Assembly (NCBI GenBank): GCA_003599235.1
Contig: QZJE01000016.1
Span: 1 to 37,427 of the forward strand
Source of the DNA: Actinomycetota bacterium
Lineage (GTDB): Bacteria; Actinomycetota; Aquicultoria; SURF-47
Direction: 5' to 3'
DNA: 37,427 bases
Part shown: piece after piece, positions 24,177 to 32,670 of the stretch
Layout: every line of letters begins with the position of its first letter
How positions within the stretch are numbered: position 1 is the stretch's first letter
Program-made: the position numbers and the translations under genes
Notes under the pieces: generated by a model
Seen by the model: the letters and a program-made list of their open reading frames with translations, nothing else
Databases searched by the model: none
Told to the model about the DNA's origin: nothing

Positions 24177-24878
24177 ATGAAACTTAGCCGAATTACGGAA
24201 ATACTTACATTTGCTGCGATGGCTTTGATTGTTACCTCGATTTGGATGGTATTCCGGTATGCTCCGGTAGCAGTTGACGACGCCGGCCAAGCAATTTTGT
24301 ATCAAAAAATAATGTACTATCATATTCCCTTAGCCTGGGTTGCGTTTCTGGCCTTTTTTGTGGTTTTTATAGGGGGCATCCTTTACTTAAAAAAACAAGA
24401 CAGTAAATATGAAATACTTGCTTATTCCTCAGCTCAAGTGGGTGTTATATTTACATCGCTGGTTTTAATTACCGGCTCTATGTGGGGGCATCTAGCCTGG
24501 GCTCCGGACTTTGGCTGGTGGAACTGGAGTGATATCAGGCTTAATACCACTCTCATTTTATGGCTTCTATATCTGGCATACTTAATGCTTGGCGCCTCCA
24601 TTAAGGAAGAAGAAAAAAGGGGACGGTTCTTGGCTGTCTTTGGCATAATCTCATTTATAGATGTTCCATTGGTGGCTTTATCGATTAAGCTATGGGCATC
24701 CAGGACAATTCACCCAGCCATTATTAAATCTAGCGGTTTTGATTTAGATCCAGCTATGAAGATAACTTTGTTATTTTGTATCCTTACTTTTACGGTACTT
24801 TACGTTGTTTTCTTGCTAACGAGGTATCAGCTTGGCAAACTGGCTGAAGATATCGAGCTTTTTAAAGAAAAATTATAG
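24177..24878 (+). CDS. ccmC: Cytochrome c biogenesis protein CcmC
   Basis: Six-transmembrane heme-handling protein that in other bacteria attaches heme to the chaperone CcmE. The 233 residues carry the tryptophan-rich extracytoplasmic signature (GHLAWAPDFGWWNWSDIRL) of the heme-handling family, and histidines in the outer loops (YYHIP, and TIHPA) that can ligate heme. GTGGAGG at 24165-24171 lies upstream of the ATG. No ccmE or ccmF is found in this window. Confidence 0.92.
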   Translation: MKLSRITEILTFAAMALIVTSIWMVFRYAPVAVDDAGQAILYQKIMYYHIPLAWVAFLAFFVVFIGGILYLKKQDSKYEILAYSSAQVGVIFTSLVLITGSMWGHLAWAPDFGWWNWSDIRLNTTLILWLLYLAYLMLGASIKEEEKRGRFLAVFGIISFIDVPLVALSIKLWASRTIHPAIIKSSGFDLDPAMKITLLFCILTFTVLYVVFLLTRYQLGKLAEDIELFKEKL

Positions 24879-24889
24879 GAGGAACTATA

Positions 24890-25039
24890 ATGGTTAATCC
24901 CAGTAATCAATTTGTAATAGCTTCATATGCAGGAATTTGGCTGTTTTTGTTGCTTTATGTTTTTGCTTTAAGTGCTAAGATGGCCCGCATGAGAAAAGAT
25001 TTGTCTAACTTAAAGGAAGCAGTGGAGAAGAAGAAATAG
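24890..25039 (+). CDS. ccmD: CcmD-like small membrane protein
   Basis: A 49-residue protein with one membrane helix (about 7-27, SYAGIWLFLLLYVFAL) followed by a charged coiled tail (MRKDLSNLKEAVEKKK). Size, topology and place after ccmC match CcmD, which holds CcmC and CcmAB together. AGGAGG at 24877-24882 precedes the ATG at 24890 well. Its stop TAG overlaps the next GTG start by 1 nt. It is easily missed by gene finders because of its length. Confidence 0.85.
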   Translation: MVNPSNQFVIASYAGIWLFLLLYVFALSAKMARMRKDLSNLKEAVEKKK

Positions 25040-25866
25040 TGTTATCTGAGCAAATTAGCTTAATTTTTTTGTGGATTTCAATAACGACTTTTCTGGCCGC
25101 TTTTATCCTTTTTTTAGGCAGATATATATCTAAGAAGCGCCAGAACATGATGCCTAATTATGTTTTAGCCGGTGGTCTAGGGCTTTTAACTATTTCACTT
25201 GTCTTACGCTTTATCTCAGAAGGTACTCTTTTGAGCTCTACCACATACGAGTTATTCGGGCTTATGGCCTGGGTCATCGTCTTGCAAGCTTTTATAATCG
25301 AGAAGTGGTCTGGGGTCAGGATTTTAGGTGTATATGTCTCGCCATTAGCGGCGGTTTTGCTCATCATCAGCTGGACTCAGTATCAAACCACCGATAAGTT
25401 CGAATCTATTTTAAAAAATACCTGGGTAACTATGCATTCTACCTTGATTTTTTTAGCTTATGGTGCTTTTACCGTAGCCGCCGCCGCCGCCTTCTTTTAT
25501 TTGCTTGAGGAACGGGTGCTAAAGGCTAAGAGGCAGAGCGCTTTATTTAAATATTTCCCTTCAATAAACACCTTAGATGCTACCTCTTATCATGCTGCTC
25601 TAACTGGTTTTGTCTTGTTTTCCGTAGCTATTTCATTAGGAGTTATGGGAGCTGTCAAATATTGGTCTGATGGCTGGGATCCATACATTATCGCTTTTTC
25701 ATGTCTAACTTGGATAATATTTTTATTTTACTTAGTCGGTAGAGCTACTTTAGGTTTTGTAGGCAAAAAGGCTTCTTATGTGGCCTTAGCTGGATTTGCT
25801 TCGATATTTTTAATCCGATTAGCCGTAACTATTTTAACTACCGTCCATATATATTTAAGGAGGTAG
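25039..25866 (+). CDS. HemX/CcsA-family cytochrome c assembly membrane protein
   Basis: A 275-residue protein with about eight membrane segments, of the PF01578 family. Conserved-type histidines lie in WVTMHSTLIFLAYGAF and near the end (TTVHIYL). The signature region reads KYWSDGWDP, which departs from the CcsA pattern WGxYWxWDPKE. Length (275) and place just upstream of the hemA block match HemX, a membrane protein that affects HemA level in Bacillus; a CcsA-like cytochrome c role is the alternative given the ccm genes upstream. The start is GTG 25039, overlapping the ccmD stop. Confidence 0.75.
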   Translation: MLSEQISLIFLWISITTFLAAFILFLGRYISKKRQNMMPNYVLAGGLGLLTISLVLRFISEGTLLSSTTYELFGLMAWVIVLQAFIIEKWSGVRILGVYVSPLAAVLLIISWTQYQTTDKFESILKNTWVTMHSTLIFLAYGAFTVAAAAAFFYLLEERVLKAKRQSALFKYFPSINTLDATSYHAALTGFVLFSVAISLGVMGAVKYWSDGWDPYIIAFSCLTWIIFLFYLVGRATLGFVGKKASYVALAGFASIFLIRLAVTILTTVHIYLRR

Positions 25867-25867
25867 C

Positions 25868-26494
25868 TTGTCTTATTATCCCCTGTTTGTCGATATTGGT
25901 AGCCGCTTTTGTGTGGTTGTGGGCGCAGGATCAGTTGCTTATAGGAAGGTATCGGCTTTACTGAAAGCCGGTGCTAAAGTCAAAGTTATTAGCCCTGATA
26001 TTAGCAGTGAGTTAGAAAATTTAATAAAATCCGCAGAAATAGAGCACATCAATCGAGACTACCAAGAAGGGGATTTAGACGGAGCAGTTTTAGTTATAGG
26101 AGCTACTGATAATCAGCAAGTCAACGAGGCAGTGTCTTTAGAGGCTAAGCAAAAAGGGATACTGGTAAATATCGTTGACCAGCCGGAACTATGTACCTTT
26201 ATTGTGCCTTCACAGGTAAGCAGGGGAGCCTTAAAAATTGCTATATCAACCTCCGGTAAAAGCCCGGCTTTGGCCAAGAAAATACGTAAGGATTTGCAGG
26301 TTCGCTATGGCATTGAATACGCGACTTTTGTTGATCTTTTAGAAGTTGCGCGCCGTAAAGTTATTGCTAAATATGCCGATGAAGAAGAAAGAAAGAAAAT
26401 ATTAACTAAGCTGGCTAACTCTTCAGCGATAATTGAACTTATCAAGGCTGGAAAAGTAGAGGAAGCCAGAGAACAAATCGAAGAATGTATATAA
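25868..26494 (+). CDS. Precorrin-2 dehydrogenase / sirohydrochlorin ferrochelatase (siroheme synthase, Met8 type)
   Basis: Oxidises precorrin-2 to sirohydrochlorin with NAD and may insert iron. The 208 residues correspond to the N-terminal part of CysG. The NAD site is VVGAGSVAYRK. The catalytic region includes GATDNQQVN and NIVDQPELCTFIVPS, followed by the dimerisation helices. The start is TTG 25868, fixed by a near-perfect AAGGAGGT ending about 4 nt upstream. It feeds siroheme to the Ahb enzymes encoded downstream. It overlaps hemA by 10 nt. Confidence 0.93.
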   Translation: MSYYPLFVDIGSRFCVVVGAGSVAYRKVSALLKAGAKVKVISPDISSELENLIKSAEIEHINRDYQEGDLDGAVLVIGATDNQQVNEAVSLEAKQKGILVNIVDQPELCTFIVPSQVSRGALKIAISTSGKSPALAKKIRKDLQVRYGIEYATFVDLLEVARRKVIAKYADEEERKKILTKLANSSAIIELIKAGKVEEAREQIEECI

Positions 26495-27765
26495 ATGTCG
26501 TTGGTTTAAGCCATAAAACAGCTCCTATAGAGGTTAGGGAAAAACTCTCCTTTAGCGAACACACAATACAGGATGTATTATCTGAGCTGGCGAGCCTAAA
26601 GGAAATTTTAGAAGCAGTTATCGTATCCACTTGTAATCGCACAGAAATATATGCTTTAACCAGCGAATTAGAAAAAGGGCAAAAGGCTATAACTAACTTT
26701 TTAGCTAGTAAATGCGATTTATCCTCAGATAAACTTTGTAAATATCTTTATTTTCATCAAGGTCCCCACGCGGTACATCATCTATTCAGGGTGGCCTCAA
26801 GTCTTGATTCTATGGTAGTAGGGGAAGCCCAAATACTAGGACAAATCAAAGCTGCCTATATCTTCGCTGAAAATGCTGAAACTACCGATATTATATTCCA
26901 CCGCTTATTCAGGCAAGCTTTTACCGTCGGCAAAAGGGTGCGTTCAGAAACCGCCATTGGTGAGAGTGCGGTCTCCATCAGTTATGCTGCTGTTGAGTTA
27001 GCCAAAAAGGTTTTTGATAACTTCGATCGCACAACAGTTATGATTTTAGGGGCCGGTAAGATGAGCGAGCTTACAGCCAAGCATCTACTGTCTCAAGGGG
27101 TGCACTCGGTTTTAGTGTCAAACCGTACCTACGAGCGGGCCGTCAAATTAGCTAAGTTATTTAAAGGAGAGGCAGTTAAGTTCGATGACAGACTGGAGCG
27201 GATGGTTTCAGCTGATATTATTATCACCTCTACGGCTGCTCCGCATTTTGTGGTAACCAAAGAAGATATTGCTAAAGTCATGCATAAACGGCGCAATAAG
27301 CCCATTTTTATTATTGATATCTCGGTTCCAAGAGATGTCGATCCGGCGGTAAACGATCTTTACAATGTTTTTTTATATGATATCGACGATTTGCAAACGG
27401 TAGTTGAGGCAAATAAAGAAGAACGACGAAAAGAGGCAGAGCGTTCTGAGTTTATTATCGAAGAAGAGATTAAGACCTTTACCAGCTGGCTTTCTGCATT
27501 AGAGGTCACTCCCACAATCTCTGATTTAAAGAAAAAAGCTGAGTTAATCAAGCTAGAAGAGCTAGAAAAAACTATCGCTAAATTAAGTGATTTATCAGAA
27601 GACCAAAAAGAAGAAGTCAAAGCTCTGGCGACGGTAATATTAAACAGGTTCTTGCATGAGCCAATAATTAGCTTAAAGGAATTAACTAAGCAAAAAGACG
27701 GCTACGTCAGAGTAGAGTCGCTGCGGTATTTGTTCGGACTAGACAAAGAGAAGAATACGAAATGA
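26485..27765 (+). CDS. hemA: Glutamyl-tRNA reductase
   Basis: Reduces glutamyl-tRNA to glutamate-1-semialdehyde, the first committed step of C5-pathway tetrapyrrole synthesis. The nucleophile is C50 in VSTCNRTEIYA. The NADPH domain has MILGAGKM, and the LFRVASSLDSMVVGEAQILGQ-type block is present. The C-terminal helical dimerisation domain covers about 320-426. The 426-residue length is typical. It overlaps the siroheme synthase gene by 10 nt and hemC by 4 nt (ATGA). The partner aminotransferase gene hemL is not in the window. Confidence 0.97.
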   Translation: MYINVVGLSHKTAPIEVREKLSFSEHTIQDVLSELASLKEILEAVIVSTCNRTEIYALTSELEKGQKAITNFLASKCDLSSDKLCKYLYFHQGPHAVHHLFRVASSLDSMVVGEAQILGQIKAAYIFAENAETTDIIFHRLFRQAFTVGKRVRSETAIGESAVSISYAAVELAKKVFDNFDRTTVMILGAGKMSELTAKHLLSQGVHSVLVSNRTYERAVKLAKLFKGEAVKFDDRLERMVSADIIITSTAAPHFVVTKEDIAKVMHKRRNKPIFIIDISVPRDVDPAVNDLYNVFLYDIDDLQTVVEANKEERRKEAERSEFIIEEEIKTFTSWLSALEVTPTISDLKKKAELIKLEELEKTIAKLSDLSEDQKEEVKALATVILNRFLHEPIISLKELTKQKDGYVRVESLRYLFGLDKEKNTK

Positions 27766-28679
27766 AGAAACTAACAATCGGAACGCGCGGGTCTAAGCTT
27801 GCCCTATGGCAAGCTAATTATATTTCATCGCTACTAAAAGACCTTTTTCAAGGTCAGATTGAACTTAAGATAATCAAGACCAAAGGTGATAAGATTCTGG
27901 ATTCACCTCTGGCTAAGATTGGCGATAAAGGTCTCTTTGTTAAAGAGATTGAAACGGCATTGTTAAATAAAGAAGTAGATTTAGCTGTTCATTCTATGAA
28001 AGATCTACCTACCGATATTCCTTCAGGCTTAACTATTTGCGGTGCTACCAAAAGGGAAGATCCAAGAGATGCTTTTATCTCGCTTAACTGCACTTGCCTG
28101 AATGACTTACCACCTTCTGCCAAGGTTGCTACCAGTAGCCTAAGAAGAAAGTCCCAACTTCTAAACCTTAGGAGCGATTTAACATTTGTAGATATCCGCG
28201 GCAATGTGGAAACTAGGCTTAAGAAATTAGAAGAAGGTCAATTTGATGCTTTGATAATGGCAGTTGCCGGGGTAAAAAGGCTTGGCTTGGAGTCAGTTAT
28301 TAGGCAAGTAATTCCAACCGAAATAAGCCTTCCGGCGGTTGGCCAAGGAATGGTGGCTGTAGAGGCTAGGGAGGATGATAAAAAAATATTAGGATTAATC
28401 GATAAAATAAGCCAGCCAGAGTCAATGATAATGGGTGCTGCAGAAAGGGCTTTAATGAAGCGCTTAGAAGGAGGCTGCCAAGTGCCAATCGGAGCCTTAG
28501 CAGATGTAGATGGTCAAATGGTAAAGATGAGAGCTATGGTAGCCAGCCTTGATGGGAAAGAGATGGTCAAGGGGTCTATTGAGGGACCTACTAGCGAAGC
28601 CGCTGCTCTAGGTGTTAAACTGGCTAATGAGCTTTTAGCTAGTGGAGCAGGTAGAATATTGGAGGAAATTAGAAGTTGA
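27762..28679 (+). CDS. hemC: Hydroxymethylbilane synthase (porphobilinogen deaminase)
   Basis: Joins four porphobilinogens into hydroxymethylbilane. C239 in EGGCQVPIGA carries the dipyrromethane cofactor. GTRGSKLALWQA at the N-terminus, HSMKDLPTD with the catalytic aspartate region, and the TSSLRRKSQL block are present. The 305 residues are full length. It starts with an ATGA overlap with hemA and ends with a TTGA overlap with cobA/hemD. Confidence 0.97.
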   Translation: MKKLTIGTRGSKLALWQANYISSLLKDLFQGQIELKIIKTKGDKILDSPLAKIGDKGLFVKEIETALLNKEVDLAVHSMKDLPTDIPSGLTICGATKREDPRDAFISLNCTCLNDLPPSAKVATSSLRRKSQLLNLRSDLTFVDIRGNVETRLKKLEEGQFDALIMAVAGVKRLGLESVIRQVIPTEISLPAVGQGMVAVEAREDDKKILGLIDKISQPESMIMGAAERALMKRLEGGCQVPIGALADVDGQMVKMRAMVASLDGKEMVKGSIEGPTSEAAALGVKLANELLASGAGRILEEIRS

Positions 28680-30187
28680 GCGGACTTGTTTATTTAGTGG
28701 GGGCAGGCCCTGGTGATCCCAAACTTATAACGGTCAAAGGAATAGAATGTATTCGCGAAGCTAATGTAGTTGTGTACGACTTTTTGGCATCTGAGCAGCT
28801 TTTAAGAGAAGCCAGAGCTGATGCTGAAATTATATATGTAGGCAAAACAGGTAAGCAGCATACACTAGAGCAGGATCAAATTAATGAACTTTTAGTTAAA
28901 AAAGCCAAGGAAGGAAATATCGTCACCCGCCTTAAGGGCGGCGACCCGTTTATTTTCGGCCGTGGCGGAGAAGAAGCTCTTGAGCTAGCTAAAGCCGGTG
29001 TTAATTTCGAGATAGTGCCAGGGGTATCATCAGCCTACAGCGCACCTGCTTATGCCGGGATTCCGGTTACTTTTCGCAAATACACCTCCACTGTTGCCTT
29101 TATTACCGGTCATGAAGATCCCACTAAAGATAAATCAGATATTGACTGGGCTAAGATATCTACTGGTGTAGGTACTCTTGTTTTCTTAATGGGAGTCAAG
29201 AATCTGCCATTAATAGTCGAGCAATTGACTAAGAATGGTCGCGATGCTAAAACACCGATTGCCTTGGTCCGCTGGGGAACTACCAACCAACAAAAAACAT
29301 TAACCGGTACCCTTGAAGATATAGTGGGTAGAGTAAAAAAAGCTAAGTTTAAGGCACCAGCCATTATTGTGGTTGGCAAGGTTGTCAAATTAAGAGATGA
29401 GTTGTCTTGGTTTGAAAAGAAACCCTTACTTGGCAAAAGAATAATTATAACCAGAAGCCGCAGTCAGGCTAGCGATTTAACAGTTAAACTGGAAAAGTTA
29501 GGGGCAATTGTCTATGAAATACCATCGATTAAAATCGAGCCGCCAACAAATTATCATCAGCTAGATTTAATACTGGAAACCCTAAACAGCAATAACCCGT
29601 ATGACTGGATTATCTTTACTTCTGTAAATGGAGTAATTGGCTTTTTGGGGCATCTAAAAACTTTTGGGGCTGATTTCAGAGCTTTACAGGGTTCGCGCAT
29701 AGCTGCTATCGGGCCGGCCACTGCCAATGCTCTTGCCAGCTTAGGCATAACCGCTGATGCGCTGCCTTCTGAATACCGGGCCGAGGCTATCCTGCCCTTA
29801 CTGGGAGATGTAGCGAGTAAAAACATCTTAGTTCCAAGAGCAGAGGTAGCCAGAGAAGTACTGCCAGATGAGCTTAAGAAAATGGGGGCCAGAGTAGAAG
29901 TGGTGCCTGTATATAAAACGGTCATTGATGAGTCAGGCCGAGAAAAAGCCAAAAAACTACTGGAAGATAAGGCAGTTGATATAGTTACCTTTACGTCGTC
30001 GTCTACGGTAGAGAATTTCTTAAGTTTGATTGAAGATAAAAGTTTATTAGACGGTGTGAGTGCTATCGCCATTGGCCCTATTACCGCTGATACAGCTAAA
30101 GAAAACGGACTTAAAATAACCAGCACTGCCAAAGAATACACGATAGATGGACTGGTTGGTGCTATAATTGAAGCAGCAAATAGGTAG
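28676..30187 (+). CDS. cobA/hemD: Fused uroporphyrinogen-III C-methyltransferase and uroporphyrinogen-III synthase
   Basis: A 503-residue fusion. The first half (about 1-242) is the SAM-dependent methyltransferase that makes precorrin-2: VGAGPGDP, VYDFLASEQLL, LKGGDPFIFGRGGEE and GHEDP motifs. The second half (about 255-503) is HemD, which cyclises hydroxymethylbilane: RIIITRSRSQASDL, WIIFTSVNGV and TFTSSSTVENF. This fusion is common in anaerobes and channels uroporphyrinogen III toward siroheme. The TTG start is preceded by GGAGG 10 nt upstream. The stop lies in a heptamer tract. Confidence 0.96.
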   Translation: MSGLVYLVGAGPGDPKLITVKGIECIREANVVVYDFLASEQLLREARADAEIIYVGKTGKQHTLEQDQINELLVKKAKEGNIVTRLKGGDPFIFGRGGEEALELAKAGVNFEIVPGVSSAYSAPAYAGIPVTFRKYTSTVAFITGHEDPTKDKSDIDWAKISTGVGTLVFLMGVKNLPLIVEQLTKNGRDAKTPIALVRWGTTNQQKTLTGTLEDIVGRVKKAKFKAPAIIVVGKVVKLRDELSWFEKKPLLGKRIIITRSRSQASDLTVKLEKLGAIVYEIPSIKIEPPTNYHQLDLILETLNSNNPYDWIIFTSVNGVIGFLGHLKTFGADFRALQGSRIAAIGPATANALASLGITADALPSEYRAEAILPLLGDVASKNILVPRAEVAREVLPDELKKMGARVEVVPVYKTVIDESGREKAKKLLEDKAVDIVTFTSSSTVENFLSLIEDKSLLDGVSAIAIGPITADTAKENGLKITSTAKEYTIDGLVGAIIEAANR

Positions 30188-30204
30188 TAGGAAGTAGGGA
30201 GTAG
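30184..30204 (+). repeat. Heptamer tandem tract at the cobA/hemD-ahbC junction, 3 units
   Basis: Units GTAGTAG, GAAGTAG, GGAGTAG in 7-nt register. The stop codon of cobA/hemD (30185-30187) is in the first unit. The last unit contributes GGGAG/GGAG, which sits about 4-5 nt before the ahbC ATG and serves as its apparent ribosome binding site. Confidence 0.7.
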
Positions 30205-30205
30205 A

Positions 30206-31432
30206 ATGATAGGAATTTCGAAATTATATTGCGGAACGGTAGAGCCATCGGATGCACTAAGGTACGGCCGAGAATCAGGCAAGTTACCCTCGCACCTCTT
30301 GCAATTTTCTAAAGACAAAAAGCCGGTGGTAGTATGGAATTGCACCAGACGGTGCAACCTTCGTTGCGTACACTGTTATGCTCAATCTAGAGATATTGAT
30401 TATCAGGGAGAACTAACTACCAAAGAAGGAAAAGCCTTAATAGATGACCTAGCTGCTTTTGGCGCTCCAGTATTATTGTTTTCCGGCGGCGAACCTACTA
30501 TGCGAAAAGATATGCCGGAACTGGCTTTTTATGCCCGGGACAAAGGCATGCGAGCAGTAATTTCAACCAATGGAACATTAATCACACCTAAGCTTGCTAA
30601 GATTTTTAAAGATATAGAGTTATCGTATGTAGGGGTAAGTTTAGACGGGGTACGCGAGACCAACGACCGTTTTCGCGGCATGAAAGGCGCTTTCGACAAA
30701 GCCATGGAGGGTATTGCCAACTGCCAGGCCGAAGGCATCAAAGTAGGCTTGCGTTTTACAATCAACAAAAGAAATGCCCAGGATATACCGGCTATTTTTG
30801 AATTACTGCATGAGCGCCAAATTCCCAGAGTTTGTTTTTATCACTTAGTATATGCTGGACGGGGCTCGAAATTGGTAAAAGACGATTTAACCCATGAAGA
30901 ATCACGCCAGGCAGTAGATAAAATTATTGATCTTACCAAGCAGTTACATGACGATAATTTTAAAGCCGAAGTCTTAACAGTTGATAACCATGCTGACGGT
31001 GCATACGTATACCTACGACTCCTAAGGGAAGACCCGGAAAAAGCCAAGAAAGTATTTGAGCTTCTGCAGATGAATGAGGGCAATAGTTCGGGGATTGGTA
31101 TTGGGTGCGTTAGCTGGGACGGACAAGTCCATGCGGATCAATTCTGGCGCCACTTAAGCTTTGGTAACGTTAAAGAACGTAAGTTCAGCCAGATTTGGAT
31201 GGATACTACTAATGAGGTTATGGCGGGGCTAAAAAACCGCAAGCCATTACTTAAAGGCCGTTGTAGTAGTCAAAACTGCCGCTGGCAAAATATCTGTAAC
31301 GGCAACTTTAGGGTAAGAGCTGAAGCTATCTATGATGATATTTGGGCTGAAGACCCGGCATGTTATTTAACAGATGAGGAGATTAATCCGGCAACGGATT
31401 TGGAACAAATAATAATAAATGCTAATAGCTAG
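30206..31432 (+). CDS. ahbC: 12,18-didecarboxysiroheme deacetylase AhbC (radical SAM)
   Basis: Radical SAM enzyme of the alternative heme pathway that converts 12,18-didecarboxysiroheme to iron-coproporphyrin III. The 408 residues have the SAM cluster C50, C54 and C57 (CNLRCVHC), then FSGGEP and ISTNGT. A SPASM-like C-terminal cysteine set lies in CVSWDG, GRCSSQNC, NIC and DPACYL. The N-terminus MIGISKLYCGTVEPSDALRYG is the one I associate with AhbC/NirJ2 rather than AhbD. Assignment relies on this and on the Ahb context. Confidence 0.88.
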   Translation: MIGISKLYCGTVEPSDALRYGRESGKLPSHLLQFSKDKKPVVVWNCTRRCNLRCVHCYAQSRDIDYQGELTTKEGKALIDDLAAFGAPVLLFSGGEPTMRKDMPELAFYARDKGMRAVISTNGTLITPKLAKIFKDIELSYVGVSLDGVRETNDRFRGMKGAFDKAMEGIANCQAEGIKVGLRFTINKRNAQDIPAIFELLHERQIPRVCFYHLVYAGRGSKLVKDDLTHEESRQAVDKIIDLTKQLHDDNFKAEVLTVDNHADGAYVYLRLLREDPEKAKKVFELLQMNEGNSSGIGIGCVSWDGQVHADQFWRHLSFGNVKERKFSQIWMDTTNEVMAGLKNRKPLLKGRCSSQNCRWQNICNGNFRVRAEAIYDDIWAEDPACYLTDEEINPATDLEQIIINANS

Positions 31433-31448
31433 GTAGGGGGTGTTTAAT

Positions 31449-31640
31449 ATGGGAGCAGCATTACCCAATTGGTTGACTAACGTAGCAACATATGGCCAGA
31501 TTATCAGTATTTTTGTAGGCATAATTTTTCAAATTGGTTTAATTGTCTTACTGTTTATGCTCTGGAGAGATTTACACAAATTCATTCAAGCTAAAGTTGG
31601 CATTAACAACACCAATAAGACTCAAGAAGAGGAGAAATAA
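31449..31640 (+). CDS. Small single-helix membrane protein in the heme cluster
   Basis: A 63-residue protein from ATG 31449, which has AGGGGG about 8 nt upstream. An in-frame GTG at 31440 lies inside that ribosome binding site and is less likely. One membrane helix (about 15-40, [19 protein letters not shown]) is followed by a polar tail ending in TQEEEK. I do not recognise the family. It is embedded between ahbC and hemB with a 1-nt overlap to hemB, so it is very likely expressed with them. A membrane tether for heme synthesis or hand-off is speculation. Confidence 0.7.
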   Translation: MGAALPNWLTNVATYGQIISIFVGIIFQIGLIVLLFMLWRDLHKFIQAKVGINNTNKTQEEEK

Positions 31641-32620
31641 TGCCTTTCCCCGAGTATCGCCCCAGGCGTCTTAGAAAAAATGAAGCTTTACGAAAGCTGA
31701 TTAGGGAGACCAGTTTGTCCGTTTCTGATTTAATTCAGCCTTATTTTGTGTGTTACGGCAAAGGGGTCAAAAGAGAAATTGAAGCCATGCCTGGCATCTA
31801 TCAGCTTTCCCTGGATAACCTGGTAAAAGAAGCCCAAGAAGTGGAAAAACTAGGTATTTCAGCGGTTATTTTATTTGGAATCCCAGCCAAAAAAGACGAA
31901 GCTGCCAGCGAGGCTTATGACGAAAACGGTATTATTCAACAAGCTGTACGTGAGCTTAAGGCCAATACAAAGGATTTGCTTATAATTACCGACCTTTGTC
32001 TTTGCGAATATACCAGCCATGGTCATTGTGGAGTGGTTCAAGACAAAGAAGTTGATAATGACTTAACTCTGGAATTACTGGCTAAAACTGCTGTTGCTCA
32101 AGCAGAAGCCGGAGCAGATATTGTGGCTCCCTCGGATATGATGGATGGCCGGGTAGCTGCTATTAGGGCTGCTTTGGATGAAAACGGCTTTAACGATACT
32201 CCAATAATGTCTTATGCAGCCAAACAAGCTTCTGCTTTGTATGGGCCCTTTAGAGAAGCTGCCGAGTCTACCCCGCAATTTGGTGACAGGCGCTCCTATC
32301 AAATGGATCCGGCTAATGTTTCTGAGGCGCTTAGAGAGGTAGCCTTGGATATTGAAGAAGGAGCCGACATAGTAATGGTAAAACCGGCTATTAGCTGCCT
32401 AGACATAATCCGCGATGTTAAAATGAATTTCGGTTATCCTACAGCAGCTTATAGTGTAAGTGGTGAATACTCGATGATTAAAGCCGCTGCCCTAAAAGGG
32501 TGGATAGAGGAAAAAAGAGTGGTTTTGGAAATCTTAACCGGTATCAAGCGGGCCGGAGCTGATATTATTATAACTTACTATGCCAAGGCAGCGGCTAAGT
32601 GGTTAAAGACTGAAGACTGA
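31640..32620 (+). CDS. hemB: Delta-aminolevulinic acid dehydratase (porphobilinogen synthase)
   Basis: Condenses two aminolevulinates to porphobilinogen. The zinc-site cysteines C120, C122 and C130 ([11 protein letters not shown]) are present, so it is the zinc-dependent type. The Schiff-base lysines are K195 (YAAKQAS) and K248 (MVKPA). The 326 residues are full length. The ATG overlaps the previous stop (TAATG). The final residues and the stop are in a heptamer tract. Confidence 0.97.
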   Translation: MPFPEYRPRRLRKNEALRKLIRETSLSVSDLIQPYFVCYGKGVKREIEAMPGIYQLSLDNLVKEAQEVEKLGISAVILFGIPAKKDEAASEAYDENGIIQQAVRELKANTKDLLIITDLCLCEYTSHGHCGVVQDKEVDNDLTLELLAKTAVAQAEAGADIVAPSDMMDGRVAAIRAALDENGFNDTPIMSYAAKQASALYGPFREAAESTPQFGDRRSYQMDPANVSEALREVALDIEEGADIVMVKPAISCLDIIRDVKMNFGYPTAAYSVSGEYSMIKAAALKGWIEEKRVVLEILTGIKRAGADIIITYYAKAAAKWLKTED

Positions 32621-32670
32621 AGACTGAAGTGAATCAACCAATAACCAATAACCAACAACCAACAACCAAA
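32608..32670 (+). repeat. Nine-unit heptamer tract spanning the hemB stop and the ahbD start
   Basis: Three GACTGAA units (32608-32628), one GTGAATC unit, then five AACCAAY/AACCAAA units (32636-32670), all in one uninterrupted 7-nt register for 63 nt. The hemB stop (32618-32620) is inside the first block. The ahbD GTG start at 32629 opens the linking unit, so the first 14 codons of ahbD are repeat-derived. It is the longest such tract in the window. Confidence 0.85.

Noticed and set aside
29557..30357. A 266-codon open frame on the minus strand opposite hemD and ahbC
   Set aside because: It has no recognisable domain, is low in complexity (Ser/Ala/Leu rich), and lies fully opposite well-supported genes. 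Other minus-strand frames were dismissed for the same reason.
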